A stretch of 64,000 nucleotides of DNA from an uncultured OM182 clade bacterium (lineage in GTDB: Bacteria > Pseudomonadota > Gammaproteobacteria > Pseudomonadales > Azotimanducaceae), in NCBI GenBank assembly GCA_905182025.1, contig CAJJAA010000028.1, positions 31,366 to 95,365 on the forward strand. The letters are read 5' to 3'. Of this stretch, positions 17,477 to 26,651 are shown piece by piece. The notes beneath the pieces are model-generated. The model did not search any database. It was not told where the DNA came from and saw only the letters and a list, made by a program, of their open reading frames with translations. Both the position numbers and the translations under genes were made by a program. Position 1 is the first letter of the stretch. Every line of letters starts with the position of its first letter.

Positions 17477-19629
17477 TGGAAAAGTTATCCCGCAGACATT
17501 TCTTGAAGTCATCCGCTACAGTAGCGGGCGGCATGATGATTTCATTCCACATTCCCGCACAAGACCCTAGTCAAGAGACAATGATTGGGCCCGTTGCACC
17601 CATGACAACGAGCGAGCTCAATGCCTGGCTGACGATAGACCCCGATAACACGATTACAATTCGCGTTGCACAATCTGAAATGGGGCAGGGTGTACTCACC
17701 GCATTGCCGATGATCATTGCTGACGAACTTGAAGCAGATTGGCGAGACGTTAGAGCTGAGCACGCTGACGTGAACAGAAGTATTCGTCAGGCAGGTGTCT
17801 ATAAACGAATGCTCACCGGCGGTAGTGGTGCGGTACGCATATCCAGGCCCTACCTGCAGCAGGCCGGAGCTGAAGCGAGGGAAAAACTTATCAAGGCTGC
17901 AGCCGAAACATGGGGCGTTAGTCCTCAAGAGTGTCATGCTGATTATGGCAAGGTCCATCATAAAGCGACTCGTCGATCAGTGACTTATGGGGAAGTCGCG
18001 GGTCTAGCGGCGCAGCTCTCTGTCGCTAACGTCAAAATCAAATCTCCCGAAGACTTCAGTCTAATTGGACTACCAAAGCCGAGATTAGATACGCCGGAGA
18101 AAGTTGATGGCTCAGCTATCTTCGGTATGGATGTGCGCCTCGATAATATGGCCTACGCGGCGGTTCAACATTGTCCTGTTTTAGGCGGTCGTGTCAGAAG
18201 CTTTCGCTTCAATGCAATTCGAAATATGCCGGGGGTTATTTTGGCAGTTCGTTTCGACAATGGTATCGCTGTCGTTGCAGAGACATGGTGGCAAGCTAAC
18301 AAGGCAGCTAAGGCACTACCCATTCAATGGACGATTGGTGATGAAGGCAAAACGCATTCGGAAACGTTTCGAAATGAATACCTTGCTGCCTTAGGTACTC
18401 AAGGCACATCCGTTTTAAAGCAAGGTGAGACATTGCCTGCGTTGGAAGTGTCAGAGAAGATTATTGAGTCCGATTATCTCGTACCCTATCTTGCTCATGC
18501 TTCGATGGAACCGCTGAATTGTACTGCGCATAGAACGGATGAAGGCTTGTCTCTTTGGCTTGGTACGCAAGATCCGGAATCAGCGCTTAATGCAGCGTCT
18601 AAATTAGCCGGTGTTGCCCCTGAGAAAGTGCAACTGACAAACTGCTTGCTCGGTGGCGGCTTCGGTCGAAGAGCGCATACGGATATTGTTGAAGAAGCGG
18701 TTCAGATAGCGATGGAAATTGATCGCCCTGTACAGCTTATCTGGAGTCGTGAAGAAGATATGCGATCAGGTCGATACCGGCCGATGGCGGCAATGCGTTT
18801 TAAGGCAGGGTTTGATCTTGAGAAACAAGTTGTTGCCTATACAAATCACTCCGTCACGCATTCAATTCTTCGTGATCTTGGTGCGCCGGTTGATAATGGT
18901 ATCGACCCAACCTCCGTCGAAGGGTTATCAAATATGCCTTACGAATTTAGCCCAAAAAGCATCACCCACACCATCAAGAATACGCATCTATCGTCCTATT
19001 GGTGGCGCTCAGTCGGCAGTTCTCAAAATGCTTTTGCGATGGAATGCTTTATTGATGAGATGGCAGAAGCAGCTACAACCGATCCGATATTATTTCGAAA
19101 ACAGTACCTTGCTAATCGACCTGATTTGTTGGAAGTGCTCGAGGAGTTACGTCAAAAATCTGATTGGAATAAACGGTTACCACCCGGTACCGCCAGAGGT
19201 GTCGCATTGCATGAATGCTTCGGTACGATCGCGGCGCAGGTCGCAGAAGTGTCTGTGAATAACGGTAAGGCAGACGTGCACCGAATAGTATCTGTTGTTA
19301 ATTGCGGCAACCTCGTAAACCCTGCAATTGCGGAAGCGCAAATTGAAAGTGGCATTATCTATGGTTTATCCGCGGCCCTATACGGCAAGATTACCATTGA
19401 AAAAGGTCGCGTGTTGGAAGACAACTTTGATACCTATCATGTCATTCAACAGTCTGAGGTGCCTATCATGGAGACTCATTGGCTCCTATCCGGTGGTGAC
19501 AAGTGGGGGGGGTTAGGTGAGCCGGGACTACCTTGCGTTGCTCCAGCGATCGTTAACGCGCTTCACAAAATCACTAAACGACGTATACGCTCGCTACCGA
19601 TTAGTGACTACTACTTGCAGAGGGCTTAA
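17476..19629 (+). CDS. Molybdopterin-binding large subunit, isoquinoline-oxidoreductase type
   Basis: This 717-residue large subunit of a molybdenum hydroxylase inserts water-derived oxygen next to a ring nitrogen or into an aldehyde; the substrate here is unknown. It begins with a twin-arginine signal (SRRHFLKSSAT), so the folded enzyme is exported to the periplasm, as for IorB-type proteins. Molybdopterin contacts include QSEMGQGVLTALPMI and GGFGRRAHTD, and the catalytic Glu is in GLGEPGLP near the C-terminus. Length is close to that of IorB-type subunits. No xdhC-like insertion chaperone lies in the window. An SDR gene converges with it 37 bases downstream. Confidence 0.93.
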   Translation: MEKLSRRHFLKSSATVAGGMMISFHIPAQDPSQETMIGPVAPMTTSELNAWLTIDPDNTITIRVAQSEMGQGVLTALPMIIADELEADWRDVRAEHADVNRSIRQAGVYKRMLTGGSGAVRISRPYLQQAGAEAREKLIKAAAETWGVSPQECHADYGKVHHKATRRSVTYGEVAGLAAQLSVANVKIKSPEDFSLIGLPKPRLDTPEKVDGSAIFGMDVRLDNMAYAAVQHCPVLGGRVRSFRFNAIRNMPGVILAVRFDNGIAVVAETWWQANKAAKALPIQWTIGDEGKTHSETFRNEYLAALGTQGTSVLKQGETLPALEVSEKIIESDYLVPYLAHASMEPLNCTAHRTDEGLSLWLGTQDPESALNAASKLAGVAPEKVQLTNCLLGGGFGRRAHTDIVEEAVQIAMEIDRPVQLIWSREEDMRSGRYRPMAAMRFKAGFDLEKQVVAYTNHSVTHSILRDLGAPVDNGIDPTSVEGLSNMPYEFSPKSITHTIKNTHLSSYWWRSVGSSQNAFAMECFIDEMAEAATTDPILFRKQYLANRPDLLEVLEELRQKSDWNKRLPPGTARGVALHECFGTIAAQVAEVSVNNGKADVHRIVSVVNCGNLVNPAIAEAQIESGIIYGLSAALYGKITIEKGRVLEDNFDTYHVIQQSEVPIMETHWLLSGGDKWGGLGEPGLPCVAPAIVNALHKITKRRIRSLPISDYYLQRA

Positions 19630-19666
19630 AGCCCCTTGCAAGCAGAAGACCAAGCGATAAGTTGGG

Positions 19667-20527
19667 CTATTGCCCTGCGAAGTTTGTAACCGGCGGATTG
19701 TTACCGGTTGTGATGTTCTCCGCCCTCGACATAATGATCTCGTTAAAGTCTTCGTGGGTGAGAATATAAAGTCGTTCAGCTCGTATACCTTTAAAGACGA
19801 TGTCTGCCAGTTCACCAGGCTGCATACCTTTTTCTAGGAAGTCTGCCATTAACTTGCGCATCTTTTCCTGCTCTGGTGTTACTGGTTCATCTGCTGCTGC
19901 TTCCTGCAAGTGATCAGGTCGATTTCGACCGCTGTCCATAATGTTGGTGTTGATAAAACCTGGGCATAGTACTGACGTACCAATGTTGTGTTGCGCCGTC
20001 GCAAGGTCGCGGTAGAGGTTTTCGGTTAGCGCAACGACACCATGCTTTGTAACCGAATAGCAGGCGTTTGTGCTGCCGCCGACGAGTCCAGCAACAGATG
20101 CTGTATTGACGATATGGCATTCATCGCCCTGAGAAATCATTTGAGGCGTAAACACTCGAACACCATGGATGACACTCCATAAATTAACACCAATGACCCA
20201 TTCCCAATCTTTTTGAGTCGCATCCCAAGCATTGCCGCCGCCACCCACACCCGCATTGTTAAACAGCAGATGGACTGCGCCAAATGAATCCAATGCCACC
20301 TGTTTTAAATTTTCGATCTCAGCCAGAACAGAAACATCCGTCTTGACGGTGACGATTGAATTGTTGCCCTCAGCTCTTAGTGCGTCGGCTGTTTTGTTCA
20401 GTACATCTTCTTCGATGTCGGCCATGACAACATGCATGCCTTCAGCCAAACAACGCTCCGTTAGACCGCGACCAATACCGCTGGCTGCTCCCGTGATGAC
20501 AGCGACTTTTCCTTCAAAGGTTTTCAT
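19667..20527 (-). CDS. SDR family oxidoreductase (classical)
   Basis: This 286-residue classical SDR has TGAASGIG at residues 12-19, the NNAG motif, active-site Ser in NTASVAG and the catalytic YSVTK motif. The C-terminal extension beyond about 250 residues is longer than in 3-oxoacyl-ACP reductases and resembles short-chain dehydrogenases acting on sterol- or alcohol-type substrates. ATG 20527 has GAGGAG upstream on the minus strand. A 15-bp perfect dyad lies about 50 bases upstream of the start. Confidence 0.9.
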   Translation of the reverse strand: MKTFEGKVAVITGAASGIGRGLTERCLAEGMHVVMADIEEDVLNKTADALRAEGNNSIVTVKTDVSVLAEIENLKQVALDSFGAVHLLFNNAGVGGGGNAWDATQKDWEWVIGVNLWSVIHGVRVFTPQMISQGDECHIVNTASVAGLVGGSTNACYSVTKHGVVALTENLYRDLATAQHNIGTSVLCPGFINTNIMDSGRNRPDHLQEAAADEPVTPEQEKMRKLMADFLEKGMQPGELADIVFKGIRAERLYILTHEDFNEIIMSRAENITTGNNPPVTNFAGQ

Positions 20528-20575
20528 TGTGTTTCTCCTCGACAGTGAATCAGATCACTCGATATTTTGTATCAT

Positions 20576-20590
20576 TACTCATGATGAGTA
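20576..20590. promoter_or_regulatory. 15-bp perfect dyad, possible repressor site
   Basis: TACTCAT G ATGAGTA is an exact 7-1-7 palindrome in the 150-base divergent spacer between the SDR gene and the cysZ-like gene. Its size and position suit a TetR- or GntR-type operator. Function is inferred from symmetry and position only. Confidence 0.4.
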
Positions 20591-20677
20591 GGATGCCGCG
20601 AGGATAGCGCAGATAATTCCTGTGATTCCAGTCTGGATGAGTAAAATCCTTGATGGATTAAGGTTACAATTCACCCT

Positions 20678-21400
20678 ATGAATGGTATCCAGTGTTTCTT
20701 TGAAGGTTTTAAGTTAGTCCGGCAGCCGGGTATCCGCCCCTACGTGATTATCCCTCTCATAATCAATATCGTCATCTTGTCCGCGGTGATCGCCTACTGT
20801 AATACACAGTACGATGCATGGATGTTAGCGCTGACCAGTTGGTTGCCCGATTGGCTTCAATTTCTCTCTTGGCTGGTTGCTTTGATTGCGGGGATTATTG
20901 TTTTTGCAGTTGGGATCTATTTATTCTCCATTGTTGCCAACATTATTGCGTCACCTTTTAATGCTGTTCTGTCGGAGAAGATCGAAGAGCGACTGACCGG
21001 TAGCAAGGTGGGTCAGCCAATAAACCCAATGCTAATTGTTGTCCGTTCAGTTGGCCGTGAGCTGAAGAAGTTGATTTACTTTCTGCCACGATTTTTGGGT
21101 CTGTTCATTTTATCGATTATTCCCGTTGTTAACGCGATAGCGCCGTTTGCGTGGGTTATTTTTGGCGGCTGGATGATGGCGATTCAATACGCTGACTATG
21201 CCGCCGACAACAATCAAATTAGTTTCGAGGATCTTCGTCGTCGTTTAGAGCGAACTCCCTTTCAGGCAATTTTATTTGGGGTGATTGTCTACTTTCTCGT
21301 TGCTATACCCATCATCAATCTTATATTGATTCCCGTCGCCGTTGCCGGTGGCACGGTTTTCTGGGTTACACACCTGCGTACTGACGCCACAAATACCTAG
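20678..21400 (+). CDS. cysZ: CysZ/EI24-type membrane protein
   Basis: This 240-residue membrane protein of the EI24/CysZ family has an N-terminal amphipathic segment MNGIQCFFEGFKLVRQPGIRPYV-like that is diagnostic, followed by hydrophobic helices, and FNAVLSEKIEERL and DFEDLR-like (ISFEDLRRRLERTPFQAILFG) segments found in CysZ. E. coli CysZ (about 250 aa) imports sulfate for cysteine synthesis. No cysteine biosynthesis gene is adjacent, so the role comes from family membership alone. Confidence 0.82.
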   Translation: MNGIQCFFEGFKLVRQPGIRPYVIIPLIINIVILSAVIAYCNTQYDAWMLALTSWLPDWLQFLSWLVALIAGIIVFAVGIYLFSIVANIIASPFNAVLSEKIEERLTGSKVGQPINPMLIVVRSVGRELKKLIYFLPRFLGLFILSIIPVVNAIAPFAWVIFGGWMMAIQYADYAADNNQISFEDLRRRLERTPFQAILFGVIVYFLVAIPIINLILIPVAVAGGTVFWVTHLRTDATNT

Positions 21401-21502
21401 GGTACGCTAGCGGGGCTTATTCAAAACGCTCTGTTGATCAACATCAGTTCCCAGAATTTTTTCTAACAGAGATCAAACGCAGTTCCGTTGATGCGGGCTT
21501 GG

Positions 21503-22567
21503 TCACAATAATTTAGCCACGGCATCACAAAATTCGTAGGTTTTTGCATTGCCTCCTTGGTCAACGGTCAGCACCTTACCATCAGCGTAAACTTGCTTGA
21601 TTGCCGCGTTCAATTGCGCAGCTTCGTTGCCGAAGCCCAAATAGTCGAGCATCATCGCTGCGGAGAGCAGAGTCGCGGTAGGGTTAATAATGTGTTGACC
21701 CGCGATATCCGGTGCCGTGCCATGAGCAGATTCAAAGTAAGCGTAATGCTCACCATAACAACCGCTCGGAGCCAGTCCTAAGCCGCCAAGAAGTCCCGCT
21801 GCCCCGTCGGACATGATGTCGCCGTAAAGGTTCGGCATGACAATGACATCAAACAGTTGTGGCTTCGTAATCATGCGACATAGGAAGTCATCGATGATGT
21901 AGGTATCGTATTCGATGTCCGGGTATTCCTTCGCAATATCATTTCCGATCTTTCTGAAAAACCCATCGGACTCACTCAGCATGTTGTATTTGCAGGTAAG
22001 TGTGACTTTTTTGCCGCGGCCACGTTTTCTAGCGAGTTCAAATGCATAGCGAATGACCCGTTCACTGCCTGCCTGTGTAATCGCCTTAATGGCGTACTTA
22101 CCTGGACCAAGATCTGACAAATTGGCACGGGCATGGGGTGAAACCAAATTTAGACCTGACAGATCTTCGATATCGCCTTCCAAACCGAGATACAAGTCTT
22201 CAAGGTTTTCGCGAATGATGGTGAAATCAATGCCCTGCGGGTTAGCAAGCGGCGTGTTGTAGCCCGCAGTCCATTGGCAAGGCCTGACGTTTGCGTAGGT
22301 TTGCTTGCCCCAGCGCAGATAAAATAGCGCCGGGGTACTCGCGCCGCTGGTGGAACCGAAGAAGGTACAATCGGAATCATCAATGGCCTGTTTAGTTTCT
22401 TCAGGAAATCCAACGCCGGTTGCATCGATCGCCGCTTGGCCGATGAGCGGGCGCTCGAACGTAATCGGCAGTTGCATCGACTCCAACAGCGCCACCGCTG
22501 GGATCATGACCTCGGGTGACGCGTCATCGCCGTCAACGACGACCACTTTTTTTTGTTCACTATTCAT
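21503..22567 (-). CDS. Isocitrate/isopropylmalate dehydrogenase family protein
   Basis: This 354-residue NAD(P)-dependent beta-decarboxylating dehydrogenase has the substrate arginines in LRWGK, NVRPC and the REN motif, the ENLEDLYLG Tyr, the catalytic Lys in CKYNML and the metal Asp cluster in YGDIMSDGAAGLLGGLGL. HGTAPDIAGQ marks the NAD-binding loop. It would oxidise and decarboxylate a 2-alkylmalate-type substrate, but the N-terminal region (GSTSGASTPALFYLRWG) differs from LeuB and Icd, so the substrate is open. Not beside leuCD or other TCA genes. ATG start with AAGGG eight bases upstream. Confidence 0.85.
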   Translation of the reverse strand: MNSEQKKVVVVDGDDASPEVMIPAVALLESMQLPITFERPLIGQAAIDATGVGFPEETKQAIDDSDCTFFGSTSGASTPALFYLRWGKQTYANVRPCQWTAGYNTPLANPQGIDFTIIRENLEDLYLGLEGDIEDLSGLNLVSPHARANLSDLGPGKYAIKAITQAGSERVIRYAFELARKRGRGKKVTLTCKYNMLSESDGFFRKIGNDIAKEYPDIEYDTYIIDDFLCRMITKPQLFDVIVMPNLYGDIMSDGAAGLLGGLGLAPSGCYGEHYAYFESAHGTAPDIAGQHIINPTATLLSAAMMLDYLGFGNEAAQLNAAIKQVYADGKVLTVDQGGNAKTYEFCDAVAKLL

Positions 22568-22631
22568 TAATTTGCACCCTTAACGTTTGTTCGCAACTGG
22601 CGTAGTATTATCTATCTAAAGGGGAAAAGTC

Positions 22632-23492
22632 ATGGTTTATAAGCTAATAGATGTTGATAGTTCAATTGGCCCAGTGGGCGCTGTAGTTTCTGGTGTCGAC
22701 CTCTCTCAACCACTTTCTACCGAATGCAAAGAGGAGATCCACAGGGCGTGGCTAGAAAACCATGTGCTGTTTTTTCACGATCAGGATTTAACCCCAGCGC
22801 AGCAGGCTGATTTTGCCGCTAACTTTGGGGCGCTTGATGTTTACCCTTTTATGAAGGCGGTCGATACTCACCCTAATGTTATTCCTATCATTAAAGAAGC
22901 TGACGCAAAGATGAATTTTGGCGGCGATTGGCACACAGATACCTCCTATCAACCCTTGCCGCCCAAAGCGACTCTGCTATATGCATTGGAGGTGCCCGAG
23001 ACGGGCGGCGATACCTTGTTTGCTAACGCGACAATGGCGTACGAGTCCTTAAGTGAGGCGATGAGAAAGACCCTGGAGCCCCTCACCGGTGTTTTCTCGC
23101 CGAAGATGGTCCATGGTTCGGGCGGTGACTATAATTCTGTAGCGGCGAAGGGCAACCTCGGCGATGCTTATGGTGGCAGTGCTGAAATTGCAGAACAAGA
23201 AGTCGAACATCCTATCATTCGCACCCATGTTGAAACGGGTCGCAAAAGCATTTACTGCAGTAAACCACATACGCATCGTATAAAAGGCTGGACCCGTGAT
23301 GAGAGCATTCCGATGTTTAAGTTCCTCACAAAGCACTTGACCCAAGAGCAATACGTGACGCGTTTTCAATGGCGCAAAGGTTCATTAGCCATGTGGGACA
23401 ATCGTTGTGTGTTTCATAATGCGCTAAATGACTATCAAGGCAAACGAAGACACATGCACAGAGTGATCGTGCAGGGTGAACGGCCAATCTAA
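22632..23492 (+). CDS. TauD/TfdA family Fe(II)/2-oxoglutarate dioxygenase
   Basis: This 286-residue oxygenase has the complete facial triad: His101 and Asp103 in WHTDTSY and His262 in WDNRCVFHN, with Arg277 (MHRV) for 2-oxoglutarate. The N-terminal SIGPVGAVVSGVDLSQPL is the family signature. It would hydroxylate a small organic acid, sulfonate or aryloxy compound, coupled to 2-oxoglutarate decarboxylation. ATG 22632 follows AAAGGGG. It is divergent from the dehydrogenase gene and convergent with the amidohydrolase. A paralogue is at 30352-31176. Confidence 0.9.
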   Translation: MVYKLIDVDSSIGPVGAVVSGVDLSQPLSTECKEEIHRAWLENHVLFFHDQDLTPAQQADFAANFGALDVYPFMKAVDTHPNVIPIIKEADAKMNFGGDWHTDTSYQPLPPKATLLYALEVPETGGDTLFANATMAYESLSEAMRKTLEPLTGVFSPKMVHGSGGDYNSVAAKGNLGDAYGGSAEIAEQEVEHPIIRTHVETGRKSIYCSKPHTHRIKGWTRDESIPMFKFLTKHLTQEQYVTRFQWRKGSLAMWDNRCVFHNALNDYQGKRRHMHRVIVQGERPI

Positions 23493-23509
23493 GCGGCCTT
23501 CATTAGCCG

Positions 23510-24508
23510 TTATAGTCGATAGACACGCTCAGCTGTGCCGTAGAACATGGCATCCTTTTCACTTTCACTAAAGTCGGCAACGATTTTCTTCAGCCCGTTG
23601 TACAACACAGGATAAGAAAGAGAGAAGCGATCAACCGGAAAGTTGCTTTCGAACATGCAGCGCTCTGGTCCGAAACAGTCGATCGTGTGTAAATAATATG
23701 CCCTTTGCGCTTCAACAAACTCGTTGGAACTGGGTGGTGTAGCGCGCGTATGCCAACCAAAGCCATTGTCCGGCATTGCCAGTCCGCCTATTTTGGCAAC
23801 AACATTGTCGCATTCGGCGATCTTCTTAATATCTATCTTCCACTGTTTGAAGATTTCAGTTTTCTTATCCGCATAATAACCAACACCCACGGGTGTGCCG
23901 AAGTGATCTAGTATCATTTGGGTGTCTGGCGCAGCAAGCGCAAGTTCATAAAAGTCTTTATTTTGGTAGTGATAGTGCCAAGTGTCGTAGCTGTAGCCTT
24001 TTTTGCCGAGCAGTCGAACCCCGTCCCTGAATTTCTCATCTTTATAGAGACCCTGTGGTGCTTGCCCTGCGATAAATAATTCTTCTGGGTGTGTTGCGCG
24101 GGCACCGGCGTGACGAATACCGCGGAATAATCCATTACCTGACACTTCATGACCGGCGAGTGTTTCGACCAGCTCATCATTCAAGGTCAGGTTTGCGTGG
24201 GCGACAATACCGGCGATCTCGGCACCGCCGTTGGACTTGGATTGGGCGGCTTGTTCAGCAACAAATTGAGTTTCTCCGAGTGGTCGCAAATGCGCGGGTC
24301 CGTCTTTTAGATACTCCGCATGGCACTCAACAAACACGGTTTTAACAATGTTATGACCAGAACCCGTATCGCCATGCAAGTTATCAACGTCATACACATT
24401 GCCTGGATGTCGCCAAAGATGATGATGTGGATCAATGATTCTTCGCTCAGGGTCGATGATGTCTTCAGTGACACTATCTAACCAATCTTGGCTGCCAGGT
24501 TTGTTCAT
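23510..24508 (-). CDS. Amidohydrolase (PF04909-type TIM-barrel hydrolase)
   Basis: This 332-residue metal-dependent hydrolase of the amidohydrolase_2 family starts its barrel with IIDPHHHLWRHPGN (metal-binding His pair) and ends with the Asn/Pro-Asp-type strand MFESNFPVDRFS. Members hydrolyse lactones or decarboxylate aromatic acids (for example 2-pyrone-4,6-dicarboxylate lactonase and ACMSD types). It lies between a TauD/TfdA dioxygenase and a CoA-transferase, suggesting organic-acid catabolism. Substrate not deducible. Confidence 0.88.
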   Translation of the reverse strand: MNKPGSQDWLDSVTEDIIDPERRIIDPHHHLWRHPGNVYDVDNLHGDTGSGHNIVKTVFVECHAEYLKDGPAHLRPLGETQFVAEQAAQSKSNGGAEIAGIVAHANLTLNDELVETLAGHEVSGNGLFRGIRHAGARATHPEELFIAGQAPQGLYKDEKFRDGVRLLGKKGYSYDTWHYHYQNKDFYELALAAPDTQMILDHFGTPVGVGYYADKKTEIFKQWKIDIKKIAECDNVVAKIGGLAMPDNGFGWHTRATPPSSNEFVEAQRAYYLHTIDCFGPERCMFESNFPVDRFSLSYPVLYNGLKKIVADFSESEKDAMFYGTAERVYRL

Positions 24509-24674
24509 TTCTTTTTCTCAAAGTGTTTGCGTGAGTTTGTACTGGTTTGTACTATATTTTTTTATATTCATCAGCACAACCAGCAGTGCGGACGCGAGTT
24601 GCGCCGTGTGAATTTGCTCCGTTAAGTCGCAATCGTTAGGATGCGGGCTCTTTGACTGAAACAGGTAGATTCCT

Positions 24675-25880
24675 TTGAGTGATAAACCCGCCTTGCAAGG
24701 TAAGTTGGTGCTAGACCTAAGTCGTGTTCTCGCAGGTCCTTGGGCGAGCCAAACGCTGGCTGATTTGGGCGCGACTGTCATCAAGGTTGAAAGACCCGGT
24801 AAAGGTGATGATACGCGTGGTTTTGGTCCACCGTTTTTTCAGAATGCCGATGGCGAGGAGATCTCAGCTTATTTTATGTCGGCAAATCGTGGCAAGCAAT
24901 CGGTCTGTATCGATATTGCTCAACCGCAAGGGGCTGACCTGGTGCGACAGTTGGCGGCTAAAGCAGACATTCTTATAGAGAATTTTAAGGTAGGGGATCT
25001 GGCTAAACGGGGTTTGGACTATGAGGCGTTGTCGATGATCAACCCTCGACTGATCTATTGCTCTATTACGGGTTTTGGTCAAACCGGTCCTTATCAACAT
25101 CGGCCCGGCTATGACTTTATGATTCAGGGTATGACGGGTTTGATGAGTATTACCGGCGACCCGGCGGATGAATCGGGTCCTCAAAAAGTAGGGGTCGCAC
25201 TAGCCGACATACTGACGGGTCTTTACAGTACGATCGCAATTCTGGCGGCGATTGAAGAGCGCAATCAGAGCGGCATTGGGCAACATATCGATATGTCGTT
25301 GCTGGATGTAGTGACGGCCTGTCTAGCTAATCAAGCCTCAAACTATTTGGTTAGTGGCGCTGTACCGCAGCGTATGGGAAATGCACATCCCAATATTGTG
25401 CCCTATCAAACCTTTGAAACCAAAGATGCCCATATCATCGTTGCGGTTGGTAACGATAGCCAGTTTGAACAGTTATGTGGCTGTCTCGACCTTATGCATC
25501 TGAGCGATGATGTGCGTTTTGCGACCAATGCGAGTCGAGTTGAAAACCGTGCAGACCTCGTGCCTCTGCTTCAGTTAGCTTTTAGTGTTAAGTCCATGGA
25601 TGAATGGTTGCAAGCGCTGGAGCAGGCGGGTGTACCCTGCGGACCCATCAATACAATTGATCGTGTCTTCGAGGATCCACAAGTTAAAGCGCGCGGGGTC
25701 GAGATGACATTGGATGGTATGCCTTTGGTGAGTAATCCAATCAAATACTCACGAACACCGCTGGATTACAAGTTGGCCCCGCCGGTGTTAGGTAAGAACA
25801 CGGCACAGGTGTTGGCCGATACGTTGCAACTCGATGCCGCAACAATCGACGCGCTGCTGCAAAGCAAGGTTATCGCCTAG
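24675..25880 (+). CDS. CaiB/BaiF family CoA-transferase
   Basis: This 401-residue family III CoA-transferase has the N-terminal signature LDLSRVLAGPWASQTLADLGATVIKVE and the catalytic Asp147 in GYDFMIQG. It moves CoA between carboxylic acids via an aspartyl-CoA thioester. The only initiator near the homologous N-terminus is TTG 24675, with ACAGG nine bases upstream. It is one of three CaiB paralogues in the window (also 35574-36743 and 61624-62724), and this copy has an intact active site. Confidence 0.93.
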   Translation: MSDKPALQGKLVLDLSRVLAGPWASQTLADLGATVIKVERPGKGDDTRGFGPPFFQNADGEEISAYFMSANRGKQSVCIDIAQPQGADLVRQLAAKADILIENFKVGDLAKRGLDYEALSMINPRLIYCSITGFGQTGPYQHRPGYDFMIQGMTGLMSITGDPADESGPQKVGVALADILTGLYSTIAILAAIEERNQSGIGQHIDMSLLDVVTACLANQASNYLVSGAVPQRMGNAHPNIVPYQTFETKDAHIIVAVGNDSQFEQLCGCLDLMHLSDDVRFATNASRVENRADLVPLLQLAFSVKSMDEWLQALEQAGVPCGPINTIDRVFEDPQVKARGVEMTLDGMPLVSNPIKYSRTPLDYKLAPPVLGKNTAQVLADTLQLDAATIDALLQSKVIA

Positions 25881-25908
25881 GCGAGCACGGTTAAGACGGG
25901 TCGCTGCA

Positions 25909-26574
25909 TCAAAATTTCGCCAGATGGCCGGTTTTTAAATAAATACGGCTATCTTTCGTGAAACTCATCGTCGTTGTTGTTTCCGGTCGCCGGACCCAAT
26001 CGTGTCGTTGATGCGTCGTTGTGCCGATATCGCAAGTACCCATATCGCAAGTACCCTCTAGCACGAGGCACTCGATCCCTCCTGCGCCAATGATTTCGAT
26101 ACTACCGCTTTGATTTGCGTGCAGTAACTGAACTTTTTCGCAGCCGAATTCATGCAGCGTTAATGCCGATATCGCAGGCGTTAATTCAGTCCAATTTGCT
26201 AACAGAGTATTAGTATCAAATTGCCGTGTATCGTCTTGCTCGAACTGCCAAAGCTTCACGAAAATGATACAGCCGGTGTCGCTGTGTGGCTTATGTTGCG
26301 AACCAATGGGGTTGCGCACATAAGTACCGGTCGGAAAATCACCGTGCTCGTCTGAAAAAATTCCCTGCAGCACCAGAAATTCTTCACCACCGTTATGTGT
26401 GTGAGGAGCAAAATAGCTTTTCGGCGCATAACGGACGATGCTCGTTGCTCGTCCACTTTCAGCTTCGAGTCGATCGAGCATTTTGCGCTGCACGCCAGGC
26501 ATGTAAGAGTCTACCCATGCCATATCAACTGTATGTTCAAACGCCGCCTTTTCAAAATCCGCATTGATACGCAT
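25909..26574 (-). CDS. ChrR-type cupin protein with duplicated cupin
   Basis: This 221-residue protein contains a ChrR-like cupin in its first half. The motif APHTHNGGEEFLVLQGIFSDEHGDF matches cupin motif 1, with PIGSQHKPHS for motif 2; together they offer His and Glu metal ligands. The second half (about residues 140-221) has a weaker cupin-like pattern. It lacks the N-terminal anti-sigma zinc domain of true ChrR, so it is probably a stand-alone metal-binding cupin. An exact 15-bp tandem duplication at 26029-26058 repeats five codons (the GTCDM/GTCDI stretch). Confidence 0.8.
   Translation of the reverse strand: MRINADFEKAAFEHTVDMAWVDSYMPGVQRKMLDRLEAESGRATSIVRYAPKSYFAPHTHNGGEEFLVLQGIFSDEHGDFPTGTYVRNPIGSQHKPHSDTGCIIFVKLWQFEQDDTRQFDTNTLLANWTELTPAISALTLHEFGCEKVQLLHANQSGSIEIIGAGGIECLVLEGTCDMGTCDIGTTTHQRHDWVRRPETTTTMSFTKDSRIYLKTGHLAKF
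26029..26058. repeat. 15-bp exact tandem duplication within the cupin gene
   Basis: The unit ATATCGCAAGTACCC occurs twice head to tail (26029-26043 and 26044-26058). Because it is 15 bases long the reading frame is preserved, adding five residues in a loop of the second cupin half. Probably a replication-slippage duplication. Confidence 0.9.
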
Positions 26575-26651
26575 GCTTACTTCTGTCTCATTGTTGTTGG
26601 CTTCGTTTTTCAGGTTAGCGTGTTGTTGGTAGCGCTTTTAGGCGCCAATTT

